The notes under the pieces were generated by a model. It was not told the origin of the DNA. It did no database searches and saw only the letters and a list, made by a program, of their open reading frames with translations. The position numbers were made by a program, and so were the translations under genes. This document shows, one piece after another, positions 13,063 to 21,038 of a stretch of 21,523 nucleotides of DNA (its first letter is position 1; every line of letters begins with the position of its first letter). The DNA comes from Chloroflexota bacterium. Its GTDB lineage: Bacteria > Chloroflexota > Limnocylindria > Limnocylindrales > CSP1-4. The stretch covers positions 1 to 21,523 of the forward strand of contig JADGQG010000009.1 in assembly GCA_017882025.1 (NCBI GenBank), in the 5' to 3' direction.

Positions 13063-15255
13063 GTGGCGCCGCGGATCTCGCTGGCTCTCGCGCTGCACAA
13101 CCACCAGCCGGTGGGCAACTTCGGGTGGGTCTTCGGCGATGTCTTCGACACGGCCTACCGGCCCATGCTCGACGCGCTGGACCGCCACCCCGGCGTGCGC
13201 CTGGCCCTCCATTACACGGGTTCGCTCCTCGACTGGCTGCGCGCCGAGCGCCCGGAGTTCGTCGAGCGCCTCGCCCGGATCGTGGCTCGCGGCCAGGTGG
13301 AGCTCCTTGGGGGTGGGTATTACGAGCCCGTGCTCGCCTCGCTCCCGGCGCGCGACCGGGTGGGGCAGCTGCTGAAGATGGCCGACGAGATCCAGCGAAT
13401 CACCGGCCACCGGCCGCGCGGCGCCTGGCTGGCCGAGCGGGTCTGGGAGCCGGACCTGCCCACCGCGCTCGTCGAGGGCGGATACAGCTGGACCATCCTG
13501 GACGACAACCATTTCCGGGCCGCCGCGATCCCGGAGGAGAAGCTCTGGGGTCCGTACACCACCGACGACCAGGGCAGCATCCTGACCGTCTTCGGGACCG
13601 AGAAGGGGCTCCGCTACGGGATCCCGTTCGGCGACGTGGATGACGTCATCGGCTACCTCCGCGACCACGCGACGGAGGAGGGCGAGCGGGTCGGGATGAT
13701 GGGCGACGACGGCGAGAAGTTCGGGTCGTGGCCCACCACGTGGGAGCATTGCTGGGGCGGCAATCGCTGGGTCGATCGCTTCTTCGAGGCGCTCGAGGCG
13801 AACGCGGACTGGCTCACCACCACGACGCCGTCTGACTGGCTGGACCGGAATCCGCCGATCGGCCGCGTTTACCTCCCCACGGCCTCGTACGCGGAGATGG
13901 GCGAGTGGGCGCTGCCGCCGGACGAGAGCCGGGTCTTCACGGGCCTGCTCCACGCTGCGGAGGCGGCCGGGCGGCCCGAGGCGCGCTACCTGCGGGGCGG
14001 CTTCTGGCGCAACTTCCAGATCAAGTATCGCGAGATCAACGACCTCCACAAGCAGATGCTGCGCTCCTCCGCGAAGGTCCACGCGATGCCGTCCGGGCCG
14101 GCACGGTCGGGTGCCCTGGACCACCTGTTCCAGGGCCAGTCGAACGACTGCTACTGGCACGGCCTCTTCGGGGGGATCTACATCAGCCATATGCGGCTGG
14201 CCACGTTCGAGCACTTGATCGCGGCCGAGGATGCCGCCGACCGCGCTGCTCGAACGGCCGGCGCCGCACCCGGACCGGATGGGGTCCGGGTCGCCGACGT
14301 TGACCTCGACGGGATCGACGAGCTGGTCCTCGCGACGCCGGGCCAGGTCGTGGTCGTCAAGCCGTCGGAAGGGGCCGGGATCGGGAGCTGGGACGTGCGT
14401 GCCGTGCGCCACGCGCTGGGCGCCGTTCTCCGCCGTCGCCCGGAGGCGTCGCACGAGAGGCTCGTGGAGCACGAGCGATCACTCTCCGGGCAGGTCGCGG
14501 GCGCGGGCGCGGGCGCGGACGTCGGGTCGATCCACGACCGCGTTGCCACCAAGGAATCCGGCCTCGTCGGCCTGCTCCACTACGACGCATACGAGCGGCG
14601 GTCCGGGTTGGTCCATGTCCTGCCGGCCGCGACGACGCCGGGTGCGTTCGCGCGGGCAGAGTTCGAGGAGCTCGCCGACCTCGTCGACCAACCGTACGAG
14701 GTCCTGGAGGTCGCGACCGCCGACGGCGGCGGCCACGTCCGCGTTTCGCGCCACGGCCACGTCCGGACGGCAGCCGGACCCATCCCGCTGCGAGCCGAGA
14801 AGCGCATCGCGGTGGCGGGCGGCCGCCGCAGCCCGACGCTCACGCTGGAGGTCACCCTGGAGAACCTCGGCGAGACGTCCGTCAACGGTCTCCTCGCGGT
14901 CGAATGGGCCACGACGATGCTCGGCGGCGGGGCGAACCCGGCCGCCTATTACCTCCTGGACGGCGAGCGCGTCCCGCACGACAGCACCGGAAGCCGCACC
15001 GGCCTCGCTTCGCTCCATTTTGGGAACGAGTACGTGGGCCTCGACGTCACGACTGCCGTGACCCCCCCCGCGGACGCGTGGATCGCCCCGATCGAGACCG
15101 TCTCGAACTCGGACGCCGGCTTCGAGCGCGTCTACCAGGGCTCGGCGCTCGTGCTGACCTGGCCGCTGGACCTGGCACCCGGCGCCAGGGCATCCGTTCG
15201 CGTGGACCACCACGTCTCCACCAGCCGCGACCGCGCCGAGGAGGAAGGGCTCTAG
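13063..15255 (+). CDS. GH57 4-alpha-glucanotransferase / alpha-amylase (DUF1925-DUF1926 type)
   Basis: 730-residue GH57 enzyme with all five conserved regions: HNHQPVG; GQVELLGGGYYEP; WLAERVWEP with nucleophile Glu125; MMGDDGEKFGSWP with acid/base Asp216; and the SNDCYWHGLFGG segment. The catalytic domain is followed by DUF1925 and a long beta-rich DUF1926 domain (roughly 415-725), the layout of Thermococcus litoralis 4-alpha-glucanotransferase. The likely role is reshuffling malto-oligosaccharides left by GlgP. No signal peptide is visible, so it should be cytosolic. GTG 13063 follows AGGGAGGA (13052-13059). Amylase and transferase activities cannot be told apart from sequence alone. A GCGGGC hexanucleotide run near 14500 encodes an Ala-Gly stretch between domains. 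Confidence 0.9.
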   Translation: MAPRISLALALHNHQPVGNFGWVFGDVFDTAYRPMLDALDRHPGVRLALHYTGSLLDWLRAERPEFVERLARIVARGQVELLGGGYYEPVLASLPARDRVGQLLKMADEIQRITGHRPRGAWLAERVWEPDLPTALVEGGYSWTILDDNHFRAAAIPEEKLWGPYTTDDQGSILTVFGTEKGLRYGIPFGDVDDVIGYLRDHATEEGERVGMMGDDGEKFGSWPTTWEHCWGGNRWVDRFFEALEANADWLTTTTPSDWLDRNPPIGRVYLPTASYAEMGEWALPPDESRVFTGLLHAAEAAGRPEARYLRGGFWRNFQIKYREINDLHKQMLRSSAKVHAMPSGPARSGALDHLFQGQSNDCYWHGLFGGIYISHMRLATFEHLIAAEDAADRAARTAGAAPGPDGVRVADVDLDGIDELVLATPGQVVVVKPSEGAGIGSWDVRAVRHALGAVLRRRPEASHERLVEHERSLSGQVAGAGAGADVGSIHDRVATKESGLVGLLHYDAYERRSGLVHVLPAATTPGAFARAEFEELADLVDQPYEVLEVATADGGGHVRVSRHGHVRTAAGPIPLRAEKRIAVAGGRRSPTLTLEVTLENLGETSVNGLLAVEWATTMLGGGANPAAYYLLDGERVPHDSTGSRTGLASLHFGNEYVGLDVTTAVTPPADAWIAPIETVSNSDAGFERVYQGSALVLTWPLDLAPGARASVRVDHHVSTSRDRAEEEGL

Positions 15256-15284
15256 GCGCTGCGCGCCTGCTGGCCCAACTCCCC

Positions 15285-16727
15285 ATGGCTCGAGGTCGCT
15301 TGGCAATCCACGGCCACTTCTACCAGCCGGAGCGGCGCGACCCGTTCACCGGTCAGCTTCCGAACGACCCCTCCGCCGCGCCGTTCGCGAACTGGAATGC
15401 GCGAGTCACGGCCGAGTGCTACCGGCCCAACGCGGAGCGCGGGAACCTGGACCGGATCAGCTTCGACGTGGGGCCAACCCTGACGGCCTGGCTGGCGTCC
15501 GAGGAGCCGGCGACGCTCGCCCGGATCGTGGCCGCGGACCACGGCATGAACGCCGTCGCGCAGGGCTTCCATCACGCGATCCTTCCGCTGGCCTCGGCGC
15601 GGGATCGCGCCACGGAAATCCGCTGGGGGATCCGCGACTTCGCGTTCCGCTTCGGCCGGCCCGCGCGGGTGCTGTGGCTGCCGGAAACCGCGACAGACCT
15701 CCCGACACTCCGGGAGATGGCCCGCCAGGGCATCGGCGCCACGATCCTCGCGCCGTGGCAGGCCTCGACGCCCGGCCTGGAGACGCGCCGCCCGCACCGC
15801 GTCGAGCTCGGCGGCGGCCTGCAGATGATCGTGGCGTTCTACGACGGGGCGCTCTCCGGCACCGTTTCGTTCGAGCCTGAGTGGACCGCCGACGCGGATC
15901 GGTTTGCCCGGGAGCGCGTCATGCCCGCGCTCGCGGCCCCGCTCCACCGCGACGGCTCGCACCGGCGGGAGGCGGGCGCGCCGCTCGTCCTCGTTGCCAC
16001 CGACGGCGAGTTGTACGGCCATCACCAGCGCTGGCGCGACCTCTTCCTCGCCCGCCTGACGAACCCGGCAGAGGACCGCGGGTTCGACGTGGTCTCCCTG
16101 GGGGTCGCTCTCGCGGCGGAGGACCCGGCCACGCTCCCGCTCGCGCGGATCGCGGACCGGACGTCCTGGAGCTGCCACCACGGGGTTCTGCGCTGGTCGG
16201 GCGAGTGCCCATGCGCTCCCGACGGGCGCTGGAAGGGACCGCTTCGCGCGGCGCTGGAGCGCCTGGCCGCGGGCGTGGACGCGGTCACGGACCTGCTGGC
16301 CGGTGACCTGCCGGGACGCGGCGACGTGCCCGGGGAGCACATCCCCCTGGACCCGTGGGCCGCCCGTGACGCATACGTCGACGTCGTGATTGGGGCCACC
16401 GAGCCAGCGGCGTTCGCGGCTGCACAGCTCGCGGCGGGTGCCGGCGAGGCTGCTTCTCGGCGCCTCATCGACCTCCTGGAGGCGCAGCGCTGGCGGCTCG
16501 CGATGTTCGCCTCCGACGGCTGGTACTGGGACGACCCGGCCCGCCCGGAGACGAAGCACGTCCTGCGCTGCGCGGCCTGGGCGGCGCGGACGCTGGACCG
16601 CCTGGCGAGCACGCACCTTGAACGACGCCTTGAAGAGGACCTCGCCCTTTTCGTCTCCCCGTCACGCAGGATCGACGGCCACAGCCTCTACCGCGAGGCG
16701 CTTGCCGAGGTGGGCAGAGCCGACTGA
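15285..16727 (+). CDS. Compact GH57 family protein with DUF3536
   Basis: 480-residue GH57-superfamily protein. The N-terminus shows IHGHFYQPERRDPF (region 1), then LWLPETATDLPT with candidate nucleophile Glu134 and LVATDGELYGHH with candidate acid/base Asp240. The DUF3536 signature TSWSCHHGVLRWSGECPC follows at about 290, and the C-terminal half is helical. Many DUF3536 proteins I know of are much longer (about 800 residues), so this is a compact form. Substrate and reaction are unknown; the operon with glgP and a glucanotransferase points to alpha-glucan trimming. ATG 15285 is chosen because family similarity starts within ten residues. There is no clear ribosome site, and the open frame continues upstream over the preceding gene. 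Confidence 0.88.
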   Translation: MARGRLAIHGHFYQPERRDPFTGQLPNDPSAAPFANWNARVTAECYRPNAERGNLDRISFDVGPTLTAWLASEEPATLARIVAADHGMNAVAQGFHHAILPLASARDRATEIRWGIRDFAFRFGRPARVLWLPETATDLPTLREMARQGIGATILAPWQASTPGLETRRPHRVELGGGLQMIVAFYDGALSGTVSFEPEWTADADRFARERVMPALAAPLHRDGSHRREAGAPLVLVATDGELYGHHQRWRDLFLARLTNPAEDRGFDVVSLGVALAAEDPATLPLARIADRTSWSCHHGVLRWSGECPCAPDGRWKGPLRAALERLAAGVDAVTDLLAGDLPGRGDVPGEHIPLDPWAARDAYVDVVIGATEPAAFAAAQLAAGAGEAASRRLIDLLEAQRWRLAMFASDGWYWDDPARPETKHVLRCAAWAARTLDRLASTHLERRLEEDLALFVSPSRRIDGHSLYREALAEVGRAD

Positions 16728-16740
16728 ACCCGCCCTGAAT

Positions 16741-16774
16741 CGATGAGCCGCCGGCAAGGGCCGGCGGCTCATCG
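16741..16774 (+). terminator. Strong hairpin terminator of the glgP operon
   Basis: A perfect 15-base stem (CGATGAGCCGCCGGC / GCCGGCGGCTCATCG) with an AAGG loop starts 14 bases after the GH57 stop. There is no T-run, as is common in very GC-rich genomes. Confidence 0.85.
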
Positions 16775-16840
16775 TGCTCGGGTCGGCGAAGAGGAGGCAG
16801 GGAGGGGAGGGAAGCCTCGCCGAGCGGAGACGCGCGAAAG

Positions 16841-16972
16841 TCAGTGGGCGCCGTGGAGCGGCGCGTGCGGATCGTCGAAATCGAGGCGGGAATCGACGCC
16901 AACCTCGACCGCGGCGGCATCGAGCACCGCGAGGCCGACCAGGACGGCGAGGATGAGAAGCAGGAACTCCAT
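16841..16972 (-). CDS. 43-residue single-helix membrane protein
   Basis: ATG 16972 to a stop at 16841 gives MEFLLLILAVLVGLAVLDAA followed by VEVGVDSRLDFDDPHAPLHG and AH. Residues 2-20 are a clear transmembrane helix with an N-out or signal-anchor look; the remainder is a short acidic, soluble tail. There are no cysteines. The VxxGVDSR-then-acidic pattern looks conserved-protein-like, not random, and third codon positions are G/C-rich. A GAGG lies eleven bases upstream, which is weak. It is divergent from the GntR gene and shares the intergenic region with its operators, so it may be co-regulated. Function unknown; it could be a regulator of a membrane complex. Confidence 0.6.
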   Translation of the reverse strand: MEFLLLILAVLVGLAVLDAAAVEVGVDSRLDFDDPHAPLHGAH

Positions 16973-17012
16973 CGGATTCGTGGCCTCGTACCCGCGGCCG
17001 CGTGGCCGCGAA

Positions 17013-17054
17013 TTGATATAGTCAACTACGCCATGTGCAGAATAGTTGGACTAT
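17013..17054. promoter_or_regulatory. Candidate GntR operators between divergent genes
   Basis: Two palindromic TAGT-n-ACTA sites, TAGTCAACTA (17019-17028) and TAGTTGGACTA (17043-17053), are 24 bases apart. Together they also form a larger imperfect inverted repeat. GntR autoregulatory sites commonly look like this. TTGATA at 17013 could be a -35 box, and GACTAT (17049-17054) ends six bases before ATG 17061. Confidence 0.6.
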
Positions 17055-17060
17055 CGGGCT

Positions 17061-18182
17061 ATGTCAATGGGTGATCCGTCCGAGAGCCCGCGCCGTCCCC
17101 GGTGGCGTGACGATCCGTCGGTTGGGCGCGCGGCCCGGCCGAGCGCGTCGGCTGCGCCGGAGCCCCCGCCGGCCTCCGTGACCGTGGCAGCCGCCGGGGG
17201 TGATCTCGACATCGCCCGGGATTCGGACGTCCCGATCTCCACCCAGCTCTACTGGCAGCTGGCCTACCAGATCGATACCGGCCGGCTCCACCCCGGTTCC
17301 CGGTTGCCCACGGTGCGCGAGCTGGGCGCGATCCTGCACGTCAACCCGAACACGGTCCGGGCGGTCTACCGGCGGCTCGCGGAGGCCGGCTACGTGGTGT
17401 CGCGCCAGGGGGCCGGCACGCGGGTCGCGGCTCGGGCCCCCCAGCGCCGCACGTCGGGCGCGCTGGAGGCCCTCGTGGCGGAGCTGCTCCGGTCGGCCGC
17501 GCGCTCCGGCTACTCCGCCGACGAGGTCGCCTCGGCCGTCTACGCCGTCGCGGCAGAGCGGAAGCGGCCCGGGCCGCGCGTCCAGGTCCTGTTCGTGGAA
17601 TGCACGACCTCCGACGCGCAGCGGGCCGCCGAGCGGATTGCCGACTCATTCGACGGCCTCGCCGACGCGGACGGCGTCCTGATCGACCGGATGGACGAAC
17701 GCCTGGGTCGCTTCCACTACGACCTGGTGGCCACGTCCACGTTCCACGCCGACGAGACGATCGCACTCGTGAATGGACGCGCCCCGGTCATCGCGATGCT
17801 CGCCGCCCCGTCGTACGCGGAGCTGCTGGACGAGGTCCGGGCGCTGCCGCCGGGAAGCACGGTTGGGCTCGTCTGCGCCACCGAGCGGAGCACCGAGAAC
17901 ATCGCCCAATGGCTGCGCAAATCGGGCGGCCAGGGCGTGGAGCTGCTGACGGCGCTCCAGGGCGACGAGACGGCCCTGGACCGCGCCGACAGGACCGCCG
18001 ACCTCCTGCTCCTGACACGCGAAGCGTTCGAGATCGGGCTGGCGGCCCGGTTCGGGCGCCACGAGCGAATCCGCGAGTGGACGTACGACCTGGACCCGGC
18101 CGGCCTCGAGCTCCTCCGACGCGCGGTCGAGCGGATCCGGGCGGCGCGCGGGCCCGAAGCGGCGGGCCGCGCGCGAGCCTGA
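17061..18182 (+). CDS. GntR-family transcriptional regulator
   Basis: 373 residues. A GntR winged helix spans about 58-122: DVPISTQLYWQLAYQIDTGR, LHPGSRLPTVRELGAI, LHVNPNTVRAVYRRL and AEAGYVVSRQGAGTRV. It is preceded by a ~55-residue Pro/Ala-rich, probably disordered leader. The C-terminal domain (FVECTTSDAQRAAERIADSF, DLVATSTFHADETIAL, PPGSTVGLVCATERS) looks like a Rossmann-type ligand-sensing module rather than FCD, UTRA or an aminotransferase. The effector is unknown. ATG 17061 is chosen because the promoter-like operators lie just upstream; ATG 17067 or a GTG near 17178 are alternatives. No Shine-Dalgarno is visible. It could control the small membrane protein, itself, or the adjacent glucan operon. 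Confidence 0.88.
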   Translation: MSMGDPSESPRRPRWRDDPSVGRAARPSASAAPEPPPASVTVAAAGGDLDIARDSDVPISTQLYWQLAYQIDTGRLHPGSRLPTVRELGAILHVNPNTVRAVYRRLAEAGYVVSRQGAGTRVAARAPQRRTSGALEALVAELLRSAARSGYSADEVASAVYAVAAERKRPGPRVQVLFVECTTSDAQRAAERIADSFDGLADADGVLIDRMDERLGRFHYDLVATSTFHADETIALVNGRAPVIAMLAAPSYAELLDEVRALPPGSTVGLVCATERSTENIAQWLRKSGGQGVELLTALQGDETALDRADRTADLLLLTREAFEIGLAARFGRHERIREWTYDLDPAGLELLRRAVERIRAARGPEAAGRARA

Positions 18183-18374
18183 GGCGTCGGCCGGGCCGAA
18201 GCAGCTGGCGCTCGGCAGCCCGCTTCGAATTGCGTCCAGGGCTGTGTCCCGTGGCCCCGTCCGCACTGGATGGACGATCGCGTCGGGCGGCAGTTCGTCG
18301 GAGAGGTCGACGCGTCGGACCTGGTTCACCAGAGTCTCGCCGGCCGGCTGATGCGCCGGCCATGCCGCCCTGCT
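18183..18374. terminator. Convergent intergenic region with a possible bidirectional hairpin (18342-18361)
   Basis: Between the converging GntR and DUF885 genes, GGCCGGC (18342-18348) and GCCGGCC (18355-18361) can pair around TGATGC, 14 bases beyond the DUF885 stop. It could terminate transcription from either side. Nothing else is supported in these 192 bases. Confidence 0.45.
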
Positions 18375-20129
18375 TCAGCCCAGCAGGATCCGCCGCAGGG
18401 CGGGAATCGGCGGCGTCCCGTGGGCCAGGACCGCCTGGAAATGCTCCTTGTACGTGAAGCCCGGCGTGGGCCCGTAGCCGCCCACGACGCGTGGCGCGGG
18501 CACGGCAGCGGCGCCGCGTGGGTCACCCGACGCGACGGCGAACCGGCGGCGCCGCTCCTCCTCGAGGTCCCACATCGCCACCGACCCGACGAAGTACTCG
18601 GCGAGCTGCGCGGAGGAGAGTCGGGCCCGTTCGTACTTCGCAACCGCCTCGGAACGCTCCTGGAAGCCGCCTTCGACCATCAGCCCCACGGCCTCCGCCT
18701 CGGTCATCCCGCGGGCGTGGATCCCGACGTCGATGAGCGCGTTCGTCGCCGTGCGGAGGTAGAACTTCCAGTGGGTCAGCAGGAGGCCGGGATCTTCCGC
18801 GCCGTACCCCAGGTCCATCATCACCTGCGTGACGTAGACGGCCCAGCCCTCGGCGAAGACGCCCGAGCTGAAGGCCGCCCGCACCAGTGACGGCGTCCGG
18901 TTCGAATGGGCCAGCTGGAGGTAGTGGCCAGGAACGGCCTCGTGGATCGTGAGGAGGCGAAGCATGCGGTCGTTGTCCTCGCGCAGGTACGACTCCACCT
19001 GCTCGGGTGTCCAGTCGGCCGGCGTCGGTGTCACGTAGAAGAAGCTGCCCAGGCCTCGATCCAGCGGACCGGGCGGGAGCAGCATCGCGCCGGCGAACGA
19101 GCGCAGGAACGGCGGCGTCCACTCGATCGCCAGCGGCTCCCGCGGGAGCTCCACCACGTCGTTGTCGCGGCAGAAGGCCTCGATCCGCGCCAGCTCCTCG
19201 CGGCAGAAGTCCACCAGGCGCTCGGGCGGCTGGTGCTGGGCCGCGACGTGGTTCAGCATGGCCCGGACGGCGGCCGCGTCATCGTCCGGGGCAGCCTCGG
19301 CACCGCGGACTGCCGGCCACATGGACCGGGCGATCCGGACCATCTCGGCGCGGACGACGTCGAACTCGCGTCGGGCACGTGCCTCCAGCTCGTCCGGCGT
19401 CATGTCAATCCGGAGCGTGTGGCGGAGCTTCGCCGCGTAGAGCGCCGGGCCCAGCCGGCCCTCACCCTCCGCCGCCGGCTTCACGACGTCCGAGAGGTGG
19501 CGCGCGAACCGATCCAGCGCGTCGCGCGCCGGCGGGACGCCCGCCTCCAGGCGTGCCCGCACGCCGCACAGCTCGCCATCCTCGTCGGCGGCGGCCGCGG
19601 CGGCGAGCGCGTCGTCGAACAGCTCGGCGGTTCCCGGGAGGTGCCGCAGCGCCGTATCCAGGTGGAGCCGCGAGACCGGCCGGCCGGGAAGGCCGGTGAG
19701 TCGCGCGGACGCGTCAGCGACGAGGCGCGGGATTCCCTCGATCCGCCCGGCGGCGGAGGCGAGGCGCACGCCCAGCGGGGCGAACTCGCGGGCCAGGAGC
19801 GCGTGGAGCCCGGATCCCAGCAGGTAGACCGTGGACAGCGGGTCCCAAGCCTCCTCGCAGAGGACCGTCTCGGAGAATCGGAAGGCGGCCAGCTCGCCGA
19901 TGATGATCTCGCGGTCCACCGACTCGTCGGGGCCCAGCTCGGCTTCGGGCAGGGCCGCGAACGCCTGCGTCCAGCGGTCCAGGAGCGCGATGCGGGATGC
20001 CGTGCCCGCCGGTGACTGGTCCGGCCACTCGCCGTCGTGGTCGTGGTTCCCGAGCGCGGTGGCGAGCACCGGGTTCGCCCGGAACAGGTCGGCGAAGAAC
20101 GACGGGACGAGGTCGCTGAATGTCGACAC
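18375..20129 (-). CDS. DUF885 family protein (putative zinc metallopeptidase)
   Basis: 584 residues, typical DUF885 length. The HEAVPGHYLQ motif (His396, Glu397, His402) and the downstream FAEGWAVYV segment (Glu427) form the HExxxGH...E pattern suggestive of a zinc-dependent peptidase. The C-terminal PTPGFTYKEHFQAVLAHGT end is also characteristic. No signal peptide or membrane helix is visible, so it should be cytosolic. GTG 20129 has GGAG six bases upstream. The physiological substrate of the family is largely unknown. It is single-gene, converging on the GntR gene and divergent from the acetyltransferase. TAGACT on the minus strand at about 20171-20176 could be its -10 box. Confidence 0.9.
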   Translation of the reverse strand: MSTFSDLVPSFFADLFRANPVLATALGNHDHDGEWPDQSPAGTASRIALLDRWTQAFAALPEAELGPDESVDREIIIGELAAFRFSETVLCEEAWDPLSTVYLLGSGLHALLAREFAPLGVRLASAAGRIEGIPRLVADASARLTGLPGRPVSRLHLDTALRHLPGTAELFDDALAAAAAADEDGELCGVRARLEAGVPPARDALDRFARHLSDVVKPAAEGEGRLGPALYAAKLRHTLRIDMTPDELEARARREFDVVRAEMVRIARSMWPAVRGAEAAPDDDAAAVRAMLNHVAAQHQPPERLVDFCREELARIEAFCRDNDVVELPREPLAIEWTPPFLRSFAGAMLLPPGPLDRGLGSFFYVTPTPADWTPEQVESYLREDNDRMLRLLTIHEAVPGHYLQLAHSNRTPSLVRAAFSSGVFAEGWAVYVTQVMMDLGYGAEDPGLLLTHWKFYLRTATNALIDVGIHARGMTEAEAVGLMVEGGFQERSEAVAKYERARLSSAQLAEYFVGSVAMWDLEEERRRRFAVASGDPRGAAAVPAPRVVGGYGPTPGFTYKEHFQAVLAHGTPPIPALRRILLG

Positions 20130-20180
20130 GTGTGGCTCCGCTGGAGTGGACCGCGGCTGCGGCAGGTGAGTCTAGAACCG

Positions 20181-20215
20181 CGCCGCCCGGCTCGTTGGCA
20201 CGCCGCCCGGCTCGT
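20181..20215. repeat. Two copies of a 15-bp direct repeat in the intergenic region
   Basis: CGCCGCCCGGCTCGT occurs at 20181-20195 and 20201-20215, a 20-base period, between the divergent DUF885 and acetyltransferase genes. It may be a regulatory site or simple GC-rich duplication. Confidence 0.5.
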
Positions 20216-20307
20216 CGAGGCGCCGGCGTGAGCCAGCGATCCCGGCGCGTTCGCCGAACCCGGCGACGACGACGGCGCCACCTCCCGCTCGCCTGCACGA
20301 CCGCCGG

Positions 20308-20313
20308 TAGACT
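20308..20313 (+). promoter_or_regulatory. Candidate -10 box of the acetyltransferase gene
   Basis: TAGACT lies eight bases before ATG 20322, with no ribosome site between, suggesting a leaderless start. No convincing -35 box is seen. Confidence 0.4.
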
Positions 20314-20321
20314 GGGTGGTG

Positions 20322-21038
20322 ATGTTTGACGCCGCCGACTGGACTCGCAGCCCCGTGCTCCAGGGGGAGCGCGTCCGACTTGAGCCGCTCGATGAGCGCC
20401 ACGTCCCGGGACTCCTCGCCGCCGCCGTGGACCCCGCCACGTGGACGTGGCTCTTTGAGCCACTCGACGGCGAGACCGCGCTCCGGGCGTGGCTGGCCGA
20501 CGCGCTCCGGGCTCGCGACGCCGGCACGGAGATGCCCTTCGCGGCGCTCGACGCGTCGACGGGCCGCGTCGTGGGCAGCACGCGCTACATGGGGATCGTG
20601 CCGGCCCACCGGCGCCTCGAGATCGGCTGGACGTGGCTCGCGCCGGCCAGCTGGGGGACCGGCATCAACGTGGAGGCGAAGCTGCTCCTGCTGACCCGGG
20701 CGTTCGACACGCTCGGCGCGATGCGAGTGGAGCTCAAGACCGACGCTCGGAACGAGCGGTCCCGAGCGGCCATCCTCGCGCTCGGCGCGCAGTTCGAGGG
20801 CGTCTTCCGCAAGCACATGCGGATGGCCGACGGCCGCATCCGCGACTCCGCCTGGTACGCGATCACCGACGAGGACTGGCCCGCGGTTCGGATGCGGCTC
20901 GTGGCCCGCCTCGCGGCGCATTCCGGGTCGGAGGCCGGGACCGACGCGCCGCTGGGGGCTGACGCGTCGCCTGGCGCCGACGCGCCGACGGGGGCTGACG
21001 CATCGCCTGGCGCCAACGCGCCGACGCACGGCCGATGA
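20322..21038 (+). CDS. GNAT family N-acetyltransferase (RimJ/RimL-like)
   Basis: About 238 residues. The Acetyltransf_3-type fold is recognisable from LQGERVRLEPLDERHV, through VVGSTRYMGIVPAHRRLEIG and TWLAPASWGTGINVEAKLLL (acetyl-CoA-binding loop region), to LGAMRVELKTDARNERSRAA and LGAQFEGVFRKHMRM. This is the sub-family of single-domain GNATs close to yeast YIR042C and RimJ/RimL; the substrate is unknown. After about residue 205 the protein ends in an Ala/Gly/Asp/Pro tail made by two 36-bp DNA repeats, outside the fold. ATG 20322 follows GTG codons at 20316 and 20319 that could also start it. The stop overlaps the next gene's ATG (ATGA), so the two are coupled. Confidence 0.87.
   Translation: MFDAADWTRSPVLQGERVRLEPLDERHVPGLLAAAVDPATWTWLFEPLDGETALRAWLADALRARDAGTEMPFAALDASTGRVVGSTRYMGIVPAHRRLEIGWTWLAPASWGTGINVEAKLLLLTRAFDTLGAMRVELKTDARNERSRAAILALGAQFEGVFRKHMRMADGRIRDSAWYAITDEDWPAVRMRLVARLAAHSGSEAGTDAPLGADASPGADAPTGADASPGANAPTHGR
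20955..21026 (+). repeat. Two 36-bp tandem repeats in the acetyltransferase tail
   Basis: 20955-20990 and 20991-21026 differ at only two positions and encode two 12-residue units of the form GADASPG(A)(D/N)APT. The reading frame is kept, so repeat-number changes would only lengthen or shorten a flexible tail. Confidence 0.85.

Noticed and set aside
12997..14472. Long minus-strand frame opposite the first GH57 gene
   Set aside because: Antisense shadow; no family motif, no ribosome site, and it crosses the intergenic region between two certain genes.
15252..16616. Long minus-strand frame opposite the second GH57 gene
   Set aside because: Same shadow pattern; the plus-strand frame carries conserved GH57 and DUF3536 motifs.
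17646..18329. Minus-strand frame starting in the GntR/DUF885 intergenic region (VRRVDLSDELPPDAIVHPVR)
   Set aside because: Most of it is antisense to the GntR gene; the intergenic start lacks a ribosome site.
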